From Globisporangium splendens (lineage: Eukaryota > Oomycota > Peronosporomycetes > Pythiales > Pythiaceae), in the NCBI GenBank assembly GCA_006386115.1, contig VFIW01000075.1, positions 124,001 to 188,000 on the forward strand: a stretch of DNA of 64,000 nt, in the 5' to 3' direction. Numbering within the stretch: position 1 is the first letter of the stretch; every line of letters starts with the position of its first letter. A program made the translations under genes and the position numbers. The notes beneath the pieces are model-generated. The model made no database searches, was not told the origin of the DNA, and saw only the letters and a program-made list of their open reading frames with translations. Shown piece by piece: positions 47,001-58,584 of the stretch.

Positions 47001-48449
47001 CACACCGCGCTTCCCAAGCACCATCAGCTCGCAGCTGCTCACGCACGGCATCGCCAGTGTCTCGAGCGTCGCCTGATAGACATCGGATCGTCGGAATCGT
47101 TCGGCAAAATCGGCGGCCAGGAACGGCATGCTCTTTGCATGATGTAGGTGCTCCGTCGCGATGTACGCGTGCTGCTTGTCTGTGCCGAGATCGAGCAGGA
47201 AATCCGCGACGTCGCGCCGTGGTGGACACACGAAACCCATGTCCTCGAAGAACGGCAGCACCTGCTCGCGCGGGCCGTGGTACATGATGTGGCCGTCGTT
47301 CAACAGTAGCACGTCGTCGAAGAGCGCAAACACCTCGGGCGACGGCTGCAGGAGCGAGATCACGACCGTCGTGCGGAAATTCGTCGCGACGCTCTGCAGC
47401 GAATGCACGATGTCGAACGTCGCGGCCGCGTCGAGCCCCGTGCTGATCTCGTCCATGAGGTGCACTTTCTTGAGCCCAAAAGCCATCTCGCCTGTGGTGA
47501 CACGCTTGCGCTCGCCGCCCGAGACGCCGCGCAGCATGGCGTCGCCCACAATCGTGTTCTTGCAGCGCTCGAGCCCGAGCTTCTTGACCATGAGCTCGGG
47601 GCTGTGCTTGTGGTGCGCCGTCATGACCTTGAGCGCGTGGTCGTGCTGCTCGACCGTGCAATTCGAGATCGCCTTGATGACCCAGGGCTCGAGCTGCGTG
47701 CCCGCGCAGCAGCGGTGCGCAAACGCAAACGTCTCGAGCACGCTCAGCCGCGGGTAGTGGTCGTCCTTCTGGTCGACGTACCCGACAAAGCGGGGCAGCC
47801 GCGCGAGCACGGAGGCGCGATCCATCTCGTTGTACGTGATGTCGCCCTCAAACGTGATGCTCTTGTCGAGCGGGAATCGGCCGCTCAGGATCTTCATGAG
47901 CGACGACTTCCCAGACCCAGGCTGCCCGAGCACGAGTGTTAGTCGCCCTGGTTTGAACACGCCGCTGATGCCGCGCAGGATCACCTTGTCTGCAAAGCTT
48001 GGCCCCGTCGAACAGCAGCACATGCACTTTGAAAGGCCGCGCTTGACGTGCGTCCACAGCGTCGGTACCTCGGGTTTTCCCTTCGTTGTCGAGGTGGACG
48101 TGATCTGGGGCACCTTGGCCGCGATGCGCAGGTCACGGAACCGCACTTCAATGCTCGGGATCGGCGCGCCGAGCGCCTCTTGCACGACGGCAGCAAGCGT
48201 CTCGTTCATCGCGTGGACGCCCTTCGCCATCAGCGCATCGGCGCTCGAGAGGTCCTGCTGCGTGAGTTTGGGGGCGCCATGCGCGTACCGACTCACTCGG
48301 ACGTCGCCGTCGCTGATGGAAAAGTTGGAGCTCGTGCGTTTGCTGCTGAAGCGTGGCAAGTAGTCGCGTGAAAACACGGTCGCATGCAGCGTCTCGGGCG
48401 CAATGTCGTCGCTGCTCTCGTCGTCGACGATCAGGTTCTTGGACGCCAT
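44034..48449 (-). CDS. PDR-type (ABCG full-size) ABC transporter
   Basis: Plasma-membrane multidrug/lipid exporter, 1471 residues in one exon, typical PDR length and order (NBD-TMD)2. Start chosen at 48449 (MASKNLIVDDESSDD); the frame upstream is open but unlike homologues. NBD1: LVLGQPGSGKSSLMKIL (Walker A), VSGGERKRVTTGEM (signature) and HLMDEISTGLDAAATFD (Walker B). TMD1 contains the PDR motif YKQRGSNFFRSSAYVLAS. NBD2: ALMGSSGAGKTTLMDVIAGR (Walker A) and a degenerate signature ASTEQMKRVTIGVEL with LFMDEPTSGLDARAAKLIM. TMD2: FYRERASQTYNALWYFVAGT, and near the end LFAGFNPPAGNIPSAYKWIH. Asymmetric catalytic sites are usual for this family. Such pumps are implicated in oomycete fungicide and phytochemical tolerance. 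Confidence 0.96.
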   Translation of the reverse strand: MASKNLIVDDESSDDIAPETLHATVFSRDYLPRFSSKRTSSNFSISDGDVRVSRYAHGAPKLTQQDLSSADALMAKGVHAMNETLAAVVQEALGAPIPSIEVRFRDLRIAAKVPQITSTSTTKGKPEVPTLWTHVKRGLSKCMCCCSTGPSFADKVILRGISGVFKPGRLTLVLGQPGSGKSSLMKILSGRFPLDKSITFEGDITYNEMDRASVLARLPRFVGYVDQKDDHYPRLSVLETFAFAHRCCAGTQLEPWVIKAISNCTVEQHDHALKVMTAHHKHSPELMVKKLGLERCKNTIVGDAMLRGVSGGERKRVTTGEMAFGLKKVHLMDEISTGLDAAATFDIVHSLQSVATNFRTTVVISLLQPSPEVFALFDDVLLLNDGHIMYHGPREQVLPFFEDMGFVCPPRRDVADFLLDLGTDKQHAYIATEHLHHAKSMPFLAADFAERFRRSDVYQATLETLAMPCVSSCELMVLGKRGVFRQTFCQDLATLLERQMLLTLRNTAFLAGRAVMVIVMGVLYGSTFWQLDAANAQLVLGLLFSCAMFLSMGQASQVPTFMDARSVFYKQRGSNFFRSSAYVLASSVTTIPFGIMETVLFGAVVYWMGGYVALVDRFIVFLLTLFLCQMWFTSFFFCLSSLAPNLTIAQPTMMVSILFFMLFSGFLLTKSAIPEYFLWIYWINPLAWCIRGLSINQYTAPPFNVCVYGGVDYCARFKGQTMGEYSLALFGLPSDRQWIYWSWCYFAIGYVALVGVAYLALEYQRYESPETTSVVKTDLAQDQDGYIEAPETPRMGTSDTSPGIDAGLSALSSSSVSGVSTITLAVDGDDSAAAGRRGIVPVALAFQDLYYSVPLPGGKSKDEEIDLLQGVSGFALPGTMTALMGSSGAGKTTLMDVIAGRKTGGRIRGKILLNGFPATDLAIRRCTGYCEQMDIHSDSATVYEALMFSAMLRQDARVSTADKLASVHECIELLELEPIAHTLIRTASTEQMKRVTIGVELAAHPSILFMDEPTSGLDARAAKLIMRGVRKIADTGRTVVCTIHQPSTDVFHLFDALLLLQRGGRTVFFGELGNESAKLIAYFNGVPGVTPIEPSQNPATWMLECIGAGVPTSSSSGDGGKTLDAPPAPQDFAEYFITSDQKKLLDEDLDQDGVTRPSEYLPELKFGTKRAALGRTQFTMLCMRFFRMYWRTPTYNLTRLIISVALGAIYGVVYQGTDYGTFNGANAGVGLVFVSTIFLGLIGFNSVMPIAAAERTAFYRERASQTYNALWYFVAGTLAEIPYVALSSLLFTSILFPSVGFLTDSGDSAVWMRFALYWFIVALHVLLQVYMGQLLVYVLPSVEVASILGALLSSMYMLFAGFNPPAGNIPSAYKWIHYIAPPTYSIAALAALVFADCPSDEDDTGEYLGCNVLADAPPQYGSDLTLKSYIEGTFDMKHAHIATDLLLLVALIVVFRALALLGLRYVNHMKR

Positions 48450-48902
48450 GAGCTTCTCTCGTCTGTGTGTGGCTTTGCAACTGAGGAAATTATAGATGCA
48501 GAGCAAAACGCGGAGTGGGGACTGGGCGAACGGTCTCAAAGATCTTGTGCAGCAGCGAGTGGTCTCTTAGTGCGGTGAGTGGTCTCTTAGTAGTTGTACA
48601 GCGCTGGACTTGGAGTTCTGTGGAACAACAGTTTTAACATGATGGGATCTGATGGCATGCATCATTGAGGATCGGGAGAAAGCCCCGTCGCACCTGGGTT
48701 CACTTTGAAGTTGGCAGCTGCTGATTATAATGTGAGGCGGCGTTGGTTTCGCTTGCGGAGATGGGACCACGCCTTCTCGAGCGCAGTCAGCATTTATGCT
48801 GTGCCGCCGCCCATCGTCGTGACCTACAATATCCATTCTCCTACCTAATCTTCATTGCGAATTTCATACAGGAGTGTAAATGTGTCTATAGCGCGGATTG
48901 CA
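48450..48902. other. ABC transporter upstream region and LINE 3' flank
   Basis: A direct repeat GAGTGGTCTCTTAGT occurs at 48560-48574 and 48578-48592, about 110-140 nt upstream of the ABC start. No gene. Confidence 0.5.
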
Positions 48903-51371
48903 CTAGATCACTTCTAATGCTAAATAATCTTTGACCAGGATGGCATGTTCTCTTGGTCCTATGTGAGGCTCCCTTGTGTTGTCCAATGACCTTGGGTCTT
49001 CCGAACTTCGCATAAGCCAATGCATGACGTCGTTGTCAAGATCCTGGGTGAGATTGTTGAAAGCAGCTCTTTGAGTTGGGAAGTGAACCTGCGTTGAGGT
49101 TCTGGTGTCCATGGCTAGGTTGGCAGCTGAGTCCGCCATCTTGTTGAAGGCACGGTAGTGATGGTACCATCCTCGGATGTCGATGCAATCCGCGAGTCGT
49201 CGACTTGTCTGGTATAAACGTGCCAATCGGTGCTGTCGAGGGGACCGATGCATTCGCTGTTGGGAGATAATGAGTGCACTGTCTCCAATCACGTACAACG
49301 GTTCGAAGTGACTGTGTTGGGCTTCTCGGAGTCCGTGTATGAGACCCCAGTACTCGGCAAAGTTGTTGGTCGTGTCCTTCCTGCTATACGCCATGCTGGC
49401 GACCCAAATTAAACTGGCTGTGTGCGAGTCCTTATGGACACGCACGATAATGGATCCAGTCCCTCCTGGTCCTGGATTGCCGCGTGATCCACCATCGAAA
49501 AACAACAGGTAAACGCCGCGAGTATCATTTGGAGTCAAGGGGATGGCGTCGGTTTGGCTGAGAAAGCAGTCGACATATGCCTTGAGAACTGCCGCAACCG
49601 TGTGACCGTCCGAGTCTCCAGCTTGCGCTTCAGCGAGTCGTGTGAGGTTTCGCATTCCTGCCTCTAATCTGGTCATCATGATCGCCATCTCAGCAGTCGA
49701 TTCGATTGGATCCGAATCCATGCGTCGCAGATGCGCACACCAAATGGCATGTATGAGCGACGCGCTCATATATCGCCACAGCATGTGTGCGACGGGATAG
49801 AGGTGATCTTGGAGATGTTCGTTGGAGAACTTGTGTCCGATAATGTGTCTCTTGATCGTGGTCCATGCATGCCTTGGAGTATCTGGTAGATCCAGACTGA
49901 AGATCCAGATTGCGGGGTCGTGACCAGGAGTGATTCCGATCTTCGCCCATAGCGCATAAAAGTAGTTCCACACCAGTTTGGCTTTCGGACACTCCCAGAA
50001 TAGATGTTGAACAGAAGATCGGACAACTTGGGAGCATTCGGGATTCGAGCAGGATAGATCGGCTTTCTCCTAGTTCCACATGGAGAGTCGGTTGGCTTTC
50101 AGCCGGAGAAGAGTCTGGACCGTATAGGCAGTAATCCCTGGGATGTTGTGTAATTCGCTCCATTGGATTAATTGCAGTCCTGGCCACAGAGATCCTGCTG
50201 TGTGGACAGCTTTGTTGACTGCTGCATCTCGAGTATCTTTGCCAATTTGTGTCCTCGTTGCTGCAACTTGTTGCCGATACAAAGATCTGGTCGTATTGTA
50301 TCGTCCGTTGCCACCCCATAGTTGCACGATTCTTGTGAAACGTGGGTGTGCATGGAACGACACCTTCTGCCGGTTCAAGTCTCTTGTTGCCATGATGTCA
50401 CAGTCCATTGCGGAGTGAACTGTATGCGTAGCTTTGACTAGGGTCGTGTCGACGTGGGTCAGAGTTGCTTCACTGGTGTGCAGATGCCATTCGTGGTTGT
50501 AATGACGTTGCCCGTTGTACAGCCGAAGCACATTTGTTTGCTGTGGTCGATACAGAAGCTGTGGGAAGTTGGATACCAACGTAGCACATAACCGCTCGAG
50601 CGCTCGAATAGACGGCCGGGAGAATCCGGAGATTCCACATGTTGGGATGAAGTTAAGCACTCCTGGTCTTATCCACTCCCATCGAAGTATGTCGCCCAGC
50701 TGTGCTGTTCCAACTGATAATGATGTGTGAGCAAGCTTGTAAGGGAAGCCGTTGGAATCAAGAAGCCACCCATCTGCAGTCGAGGTCATGTATGGCAGCC
50801 ATTCTGCACAGAATGTCCCACATAGCTTTCGTCCTTCAGCGATGATACCTGGAAGCCTGTCAGATATTTTAGAGCTGAGGTCGATCTGGAACACATCGCC
50901 GTCCCATTGAGTCTGCACAATTGTCGACTTGAAGTGCTCGTAACACCAACGTACATTATCACGTTCTCTGGGCTCATAGGGTCGAGAATGGAGCGACGCA
51001 CATAATGCTGCGCCAGTTGTCCACATGTTATCACGAAGCTGGGGTGGCCGCCTTGGAGTTGCATCGAGCGGCGTGATGTACGTCGAAGAAGCCCTTGTGT
51101 TGTGCAGCAAGATTTCCCCGATGACCTGATCGATGTGAGAGGTAGTGATTGCCCATTTGGAGACTGCTGTGGCACTCATCGTCATCAGCTCAGTTCTGAT
51201 GTTGGGTACTGACAAGCCTCCATTCATTTTTTTGAGTTCAGCTTGTTCTTCCTTCATCCACAGTTTCGCAGGCTTACCATTCCTTGAGCCCCAGACAAAT
51301 TGTTTCACTAGGTCGTGTAGCTGATTGACGATAGCCGTAGAGGGCCAGGAGTGCCTGGAGCCCTCCATCTT
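48903..51371 (-). mobile_element. 5'-truncated non-LTR retrotransposon (LINE) with RNase H domain
   Basis: One reading frame from about 51368 to TAG at 48903, broken by a single TAG at 50070-50072. The 5' part starts in the segment that follows the reverse transcriptase thumb (QFVWGSRNGKPAKLWMKEEQ, MNGGLSVPNIRTELM). The stop lies just before the zinc-knuckle-like piece CSNPECSQVV...HLFWECPKAKLVW. The C-terminus is a ribonuclease H: LLFFDGGSRGNPGPGGTGSI (catalytic Asp), NNFAEYWGLIHGLREAQ (Glu), YVIGDSALIISQQ (Asp), FNKMADSAANLAMD (Asp). The endonuclease and the RT catalytic core are missing. No poly-A tail was seen after the stop. It ends 36 nt from the kinesin ATG. Confidence 0.85.
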
Positions 51372-51406
51372 GTCTTCCGTGGCATTCTTCTGCCGGCGAA
51401 AGAATC

Positions 51407-52596
51407 ATGGCGAGCGCCGCGAAGAGTGCCAAGCATGACGAGTGCGTGCGCGTGATGGTGCGCATCCGTCCGAGCAGCAACAAAGAGAAGCAGGATGGAC
51501 GGCAGATCGTCGCGACCGCCAACTTCGAGCGCGCCGAGGTCTCCATCATCAACCCTGCGGCCGCGACGTCGGAGCCGCCCAAGTCGTTCACGTTTGACGC
51601 GGCGTTCGGATGCGATTCGACGCAGCAGCAGGCGTACGATGCCGCGGCGACCGCGATCGTCGAGACCGCCATGGAAGGGTACAACGGCACGATCTTCGCG
51701 TACGGCCAGACGGAGGCCGGCAAGTCGCACACGATGGAGGGCTACGGCGACCAGCCGGGAATCATCCCCAACTCGTTCAAGCATATCTTCGACAAGGTCG
51801 CGATCGCCGACAAGACCAAGCGCATTCTCGTGCGCGCGTCCTACCTCGAGATCTACAACGAAGAGATCCGCGATCTGCTCTCCAAGGACTCCAAACTCGG
51901 CCTCGATCTCAAGGAAAACGCCGATTCGGGCGTGTACGTCAAGAACCTGACGGCCCAGGTCGTCAAGAACACGGCCGAAATCGACCACGTGATGCAGACG
52001 GGCAAGAAGAACCGCAGCGTCGGCGCCACACTCATGAACCAGACGTCATCGCGCAGTCATTCGATCTTCACGATCGTCGTCGAGTGCCTCAGCGAAAGCG
52101 GTGTCGACGGCAAGGACCACGTGTGCGTCGGGAAGCTCAACCTCGTCGATCTCGCCGGTAGCGAGCGCCAGTCCAAGACGGGCGCCACGGGCGATCGTCT
52201 GCAGGAGGCCAACAAGATCAACCTATCGCTCTCGGCGCTCGGGAACGTCATCTCGGCGCTCGTGGACGGCAAATCCAAGCACATCCCGTACCGCGACTCG
52301 AAGCTCACGTGACTGCTCCAGGATTCGCTCGGCGGCAACACGAAAACCATGATGACCGCAAACTACGGCCCCGCTGATTACAATTACGAGGAAACACTCA
52401 CGACACTGCGGTATGCGAGCCGCGCCAAGAACATCAAGAACAAGCCCAAGATCAACGAGGACTCCAAGGACGCGATGATCCGCGAGTTCCAGGAGGAGAT
52501 CGAAGAGCTTAAGGCCAAATTGCTCGCCATGGAGCAAGGCAATGGCGCCGGCACTGGTAACCCCATGGACGACGGCATGAGCTCCGTCTCTTTCTC
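51407..52596 (+). pseudogene. kinesin motor domain, C-terminally truncated with in-frame TGA
   Basis: N-terminal motor kinesin, closest by eye to kinesin-2 (KIF3). [21 protein letters not shown]-loop [14 protein letters not shown] (normally GQTGTGK), [14 protein letters not shown], switch [12 protein letters not shown], switch [36 protein letters not shown] at 52310-52312 (codon 302) replaces the near-invariant Arg of [14 protein letters not shown]; the same frame then continues [34 protein letters not shown] and NKPKINED. Similarity stops near 52596 ([10 protein letters not shown]), and the next gene's 3' end begins at once, so the coiled coil and tail are absent. A 5'-truncated LINE abuts the start. 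I read it as a truncated duplicate; a CGA to TGA change explains the stop. Confidence 0.82.
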
Positions 52597-52717
52597 AACA
52601 TCATACATTTGTTTTGCATATAGATATATAATAAACCCGACGAATCTGCGTTTTGACCACGCCTTCCTCATCATAATAATAAGAATACAAATACACACAT
52701 CCATCCATGGCACCTAC

Positions 52718-54389
52718 TCACTGGAGCTTGAACACTGGCCCGATGACCTCGTTCTCGCAGCGCACAGCGATGAGCAGGATGTGCATGAGCCAAAACTCGA
52801 GCGTCGTGGCGCTGGAGCTCGGCACGAAGCCGCCGAACGAGTTGCGGCAGAGCGCGCCGTTCTCGCCCGCGTGCTCGTAGAGTCCCCAGCTAAAGACGTT
52901 GGCCCAGACCTCGCGCCGCTGCCGCGTGAATGGCGACTGGACTGCAGTCTTGTTGTCCTGCGAAGACGGTGTCAGGATCCGGTTCGTGGGGTCGATTGAG
53001 TTGAAGAGCACCATGTAGCCCGTGTCGATCTGCACGCGCGACGCGAGCAGCAGCGACTTGATGGTCACGTCCTGGCCGTCGCGCTCGATCGTGCGATAGA
53101 AGATCACGTTGCTGTCGTTCACGCGCTGCACGAGGTGGAAGCGGATGCTGATCTCCGAGTTGTAGATCCGATTCACGCCGGCTTCGGTCGACAGGATGCC
53201 CCACATCGTCATCGACACCTGCTCGGCCGACAACGGAAACGTTTTCTCCAGAAAGAACTTCATCGTGTCGCCCTCGACTTTGCGGCGGTCGCGCCAGCCG
53301 AACACACTTGCGCCCGTCGTCACATACGATTGCGTCTCGCGGAACGCCATGATGCGCGCGTACGCGTCGCGCACGACGGTCATACACTCGTCCTCGGTCA
53401 CGGGTTTGATGCGCACCGCGGGCGTCACGGGGTCTTCGTTATTAGCAGGATGCTCTGTGTCAATGGGCGAGGGCGAGGACGAGAGCGACGGCAACCCAGC
53501 GATCTTTGCGACCTGCTCCTGGTCGCGTAGCTCCTCGTCCAGCAGGATGCCCACGCGGGTGCGCGCCTTGGACTGCTCGGCGGCGAGCGCGCGCAGCTTC
53601 TCGTTCTCCTGCCGCAGGTCGTCCTTGGAGATCGCGAGCTGCGTGTACTGCTCACGCAGCGTCTCAAAGGACGACGACGTGACGTCGTGGAGCTGGTGCT
53701 GCATCGCGAACCTGCGGCGGCCGTCAAGCACGGCCTGGTACTCCTCCTCGAGCTTGTCGGCCACGTCACGCAGCTCCTTGATCGTGTCCTATGTGTACAC
53801 AAAAATATCACCAAAGGCATATAAGCCTCACAAATTCCCAAACAGCAATTTTTAAGAGTGAAAAGTGAACGTGACGTACGATTTTGCGGTAGTAGGAACG
53901 CTTGACGAGCTGCCGCTGCTTGACGCGCTTCTCCGACTCGGTGAGCGGCGCGAAGCCGTTGCGCGCGCGGCGCTTGGGCTTCTTGGCCGTGCTGCCAGGG
54001 ACTTGAGGTTCCTCCTCTTCGTCTTTAGCTTCCGCTGCTTTGCGTGCAGCCGTGGGCGTCTGCGTGTGCTGCAGCAGCGGCTGCGGGACCGACAGCGGCG
54101 CCGTCTCCTTGTCCTTGGACTTGAGCTCCTGGATAATGCGGTTCATCGACAGATCCTGTACCCTCGGCAGCGTATGGCGCTGTCGCCTAAATACAACACA
54201 CACACATGTCTATCATTAAACTGGCACAAAAACACACACAAACATAGAGACTCACTGCTGCGTGAAGAGGTCGAGCGACTTCATGTCCATTTTCTTTTGC
54301 GGTGCCGCTGCGGTGTCTTGTCTGTCGCCGTCGTGGCAGCAGGACGCAGCGGACGGCGCCACCACGTTCAGCAACTCGGTGATCTTCAT
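52718..54389 (-). CDS. bZIP transcription factor, oomycete type (3 exons)
   Basis: Exons 54256-54389, 53880-54186 and 52718-53788 (introns 69 and 91 nt), total 1512 nt, 503 residues, phases consistent. [20 protein letters not shown] starts the protein. The basic region [20 protein letters not shown] lies at the end of exon 2 and the zipper-like helix follows in exon 3 ([40 protein letters not shown]). The remaining 250 residues are a conserved oomycete C-terminal domain: [71 protein letters not shown]. Such proteins are expanded in oomycetes. Convergent with the truncated kinesin. Confidence 0.82.
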
Positions 54390-56741
54390 GCTCGCAGTAG
54401 CAAAATGGTACGTGTTTGCTTTAAGCGCGTGCGTATTACGGAGCTCGATGGAAGGCGCTTGATGGTCGAATGGCGATTTGCTTCTTGGCTGGAACCCCGA
54501 TTTGTTTGCTGCTCAATCGGGAACACCGGCGTGACTCGAATCTTATCGGCAAGGTGGCGTGTTGATAAATGGTGGAGACCGGCAAAATACGAAGCACCGG
54601 TTGGATGGGAGGATAAAATCGCGGTTTTGTTTTGCGGAAGCAAGCAAAGACACACTCAGAAAGGAAGGGAAAACACGCATTGTGTTGCGCACAGCACAGC
54701 ACGCTCCAAATAAGCATTGGCGTGATTGCTCCTAGCGACCTTTCTCTGTTCGTCCCACTGTCTCTTTCGCCAATGACATCCAATTCCAGAGGCACTTGAC
54801 AATAGCATTCTGTTTGTTGGGACTGCCGAGCAAATGCAAACATAATTTGATGCAGGTTGTGCAGGTCAGATGGGGAGGTGGAAGTGAAAATGGGTGAGCA
54901 TCCGATTGCTTAGTCGGCGCAATCAGGTGATTGCAGCAAGATCACAAAATCGAAGAACTGGTAAATGGACCCACCAAAGCAAAAGGCATCTCCGTAATTC
55001 CAATTACGGCACCCTGCAGACCTCACTTCGCATCAACACGCTGCGACCGCCTCGAGAAGCGGGCATTTTTGCTTCTTCGCAATCCATATTTCTTCTCAAA
55101 CAACGAGGTTATGCGAGCAGAAATCAAGTCAAATTCCCTCTCCATGTTTCCGCTAATCGAAAGAGCCTTAGAAAGCCATATTGTCTCCTAATTCCGTGTT
55201 ATTTTTTCCTCTCTCTCTCCTCTTTCTCTCTCATACACACACTAAAAATGAGACAGTTTTGAACGTTGCACTAACGAGACGCAGCTCATTGCAGATCGTT
55301 TGTACAGGCAGAGTCTGAAGTCTGGACAGTGTATCACCAATGATTTCGTTGCTATGCGACCTGAGCGTCGTCAACATGGCCGACACGCTATGAAATCTCA
55401 ATTTCAGGGTTTTGGTGTTGCTGTTTCGATGCCCAGCTCATCGTAATTTTGAAACCGTGATTTCGCGGCATCTCGTCACAATCAGCGCTTCACCTGTTCT
55501 ATCGAGCAGGTCAGTCCGACGCTTTAATCTGAGATCAGTTTCTCATCCGAATGGGAAATAGGGCACACACACACACACACACAAAACATGCAATGCATAA
55601 ACCTGGGTTTGAGAGCAGCAGCAGAGCACGCAAGAAATCAACTGTTTGCTTGCATACGTCAATCCGTGAATGTGTGCCGCGATAGAGTCATCGTCAATGC
55701 TTTCGGGCTTTTCCGCGTCATAGGGGAGGGGTTGATCATGCCACGCCAGCTACACACGCAAATCGGTGATCAAAGTTGTAAAACTTGTCAATAAGAGGCC
55801 TGGTAGTATTCGTTCGGAAAGCATCTTTAATAGTGAATGGAGGTCAATTCGGCTCTTGAAAACTATATAAATCAATATGCCGCTCACTTCAATGAATGAT
55901 ATACAGAATCTGAGTGTACAGTGGCGCATTGACGAGACAGGCACTGTTTGTTGCAGGTCCGACTTGAGGGACGCCTTGTCAAGTCATCAAGAGAGCAAGG
56001 GCAGATGGCGTTCCGTATTTTGGTGTAACCACGATACAGAAATTATGTCGAAATTCGAATTGTCGCCACCTTGATCGCTATTTTGCCATGTTTTGCGATC
56101 TTGAAGCTTTCTCGGAGCAGCACTGCGGTGTGTGTGTGTGTGTGTGTTTTGCGTGAATGGAAATGGTGTTTGCCCACATTGAGTTTGGGAAATGGCGGCA
56201 TTCGAAGGCAACCAGAGCGCATCGCCCACACAATCGCATGCGCTGCTGTAGGGGTTAAAGCACGCAAAGTGGTAAGCATCCCATCGAAACAGCTGCTCGT
56301 CTTGTTGTCGCCGCTTCAACATCACGCGCTTCCTGTACTCTTTTTGAACTTAGTTGAAGTTGACTGAGCTCTTGATGCTGAGGCGGCGGAAAGCCGACGG
56401 GAGGAGCTACAGACACGACAACATTGCATCTAACAGCTCGCAAACACCCAAGAGCTGCAACGAGCACTCACTTTTTCCACATATTCTTTGCCATTCTTCA
56501 AACCTGTTTCTTTTTCATTCTCCAAACACCTGGATAGCCTTGTTCCTTTCATTTCGTCACTCAACTCACTCTCTCTCTCTCCACTCAACATGCTTCTCTC
56601 TCTTCTTCAACGCATTTCGTCCACGCATGCTAAATAGACGTTTCCATTCGCAAAGCGTGTTCTTGTCAAACTTGTCCCTTTCCCCTGTGCTGCGCAAAAC
56701 TTTATGGATCTCTCCTCTTGGATCAGAAACCTGTGGTCGTC
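54390..56741. other. 2.3-kb intergenic region
   Basis: AT-rich with short frames only; no supported gene. Simple repeats: CA at 55564-55583, GT at 56127-56147, and a CT-rich stretch at 55205-55235. CTCTCTCT at 56571-56580 lies near the tetraspanin 3' end. Confidence 0.4.
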
Positions 56742-57856
56742 TTAAATGGACGGACCGAGAATCGGACGCCCTTCTCCGCGTTCCTGGGCTGGTGGGGCTG
56801 CGTACGGATACGGCGGGTTCGCTGACGCATACGATTGCTGCGGAGCCGCATTGATCGGCTGTCTACTCTGGTCCTGACCATAGTAGTTGCGCGGGTGCGG
56901 GTTGAACGGTCCCTGCTGCTTCACAGGCATGCGGATCTCCTGGTACCCGTGGCGGCGGCCGCGGCGCGAGAACATCACGTAGCACGAGAGCACCACGAGT
57001 GCGATCTCGAAGAACACGATCGCGAACACGAACACCGCGATGAGAAGCGACTGGTTGTTGACCCACGTGATCATGCGCGACTCGCACGCGCAAAGCATCG
57101 AGTGCTGCGTGATCGAGTCCGTCAGACTAAAGTTCGCGCCGGCACATTTCAGGAAATCGCTGCCTGGTGTCAAGTCCGCAGTGCCAATGCGGCAGTTCGT
57201 TTCGATGAATTTCGCAAACCACACAAAGTCCGGGTTCTCGCACGTCGCTGTGAGCGCATGGTTCTGCAGCGTGAGGTTGACGTCGACTTCGAGCCCGCAG
57301 TGGTTGTACGCGTCCTTAAAGCGGCGGTTGATCCATTTCAGGATTGCTTGATCCCCAGACGAGAGCACCGACAGGTCAAAGTTGTGCTCCGAGACAGTCA
57401 CCAGCGAGTTGTGCACGTGGTACATGAACCCGGCGAGCGAGAGCTGCGCGATCACCGACACGATCACGAGAATCGCGTACGGGAACAGGAACACCTTGCT
57501 GTCCCACTGCGCACCGCAGCAGCCCAAGAGCGCGATCAGGATGATCAGCGCGCCACACATGATGATTGCGCTCGTGATGCCGCCGTCCGAGAACTCGTTC
57601 ACATCCGGAAGCGACACCATGTAGCCTACATACGCATAGGAATGCCAATAGACACGTCACAGGAAAAAATCAAATAAATCAGGAATGAGACGTTAAGAGG
57701 GGATCTCCTTTACTCCGCAGCATGTAGACGCCATGCGGCCAATACAAAGGGAGACGCACCTCCGAGCGTGACCAGCACGGACCCGAGCAGCAGGAAGAGC
57801 ACATTCGTGAACACGAGGATGCTGCGCGACAGCGAGCGCCACGCGTGCATCGTCAT
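56742..57856 (-). CDS. tetraspanin family protein (2 exons)
   Basis: Four-pass membrane organiser protein. Exons 57760-57856 and 56742-57625 (134-nt intron); the join gives LVTLGGYMVSLPDV; 981 nt, 326 residues. TM1 in SILVFTNVLFLLLGSVLV, TM2 in IIMCGALIILIALLGCCGAQ (with the GCCGA motif at the TM2 end), TM3 in FLFPYAILVIVSVIAQLSLA, TM4 in LIAVFVFAIVFFEIALVVLS. The large extracellular loop has Cys (NHCGLEV, ATCENPDF, TNCRIGT, LKCAGA, LCACES) but no exact CCG motif. The cytoplasmic tail is Pro/Gln/Tyr-rich. Start at the first of two Met (57856). Confidence 0.85.
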
Positions 57857-58584
57857 CTTGCTTCTTCTCTCAAGCGCGCGCCGTTGAGCTCAAACACGCG
57901 TGGTCGTATGCACACAGAGACACACACGGCAGCAGGTAGTGGTGGTCGTCTGTCGTGTCTGAAGGCAGCGGGCGAGCGGCGGAATGCGGGCGGCGTTCGT
58001 CCTGCGGCGGCGCGTGCGTTGCTTCGTCTCTGCCTTGCGTTCTCTTGTTTGGCTGCAGTGTGCGCGCGTGTGTGTGTGCACACGTAAACGAAAGTTCCAC
58101 AAATTACAAGTATCGATAAGCAAATCTCAAAGATCACAATTGAGTTTTAGATTGTAATCTTCTTAAAGCAATTCTACCTCTTTTCGAAGTCATTCAATCG
58201 AATTTTGAGTTTGTTTTGAAAGTGTTTGATAATTGGTGTGAGTGAGAAAGAGAGAGTGTGTGGAAGGTGGGGGGAAACACTAGCCAGAGTGAAGGTCCAT
58301 GGTCTCCTTAACACCCGTTAACATCCGCTTACGTTCACTTTGACTCGCTTTTCAGCGAATCACAATCCCGCTTAACCTCCATTTTCAAACGCCTAATGTT
58401 GGGTGTGAACCCATCGGCGTCATTCAAATCCTGAGTTGCATTCGGCATTTCGACCGATTCCATTGGTCATTGAATAAATTGTTTCCTCTTTTTACCCAAT
58501 CAGGAATGCACATTTCGAATGCTTTGACCTTGGATGTTGCTACATTCTTGATCTGAAAGACAACAAGCTTGAATGTTGGTTCTC
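57857..58584. other. tetraspanin upstream region
   Basis: No supported gene. GAGTGAGAAAGAGAGAGTGT purine stretch at 58240-58260 and TTAACACCCGTTAACATCCG near 58307. Confidence 0.35.

Noticed and set aside
46279..47661. 460-codon open frame on minus strand
   Set aside because: Overlaps the PDR transporter on the same strand in another frame; Arg/Ala/His-rich, no motif.
55564..55583. CA-run as a CRISPR-like or satellite array
   Set aside because: Simple microsatellite; no array of spaced direct repeats was seen anywhere in the window.
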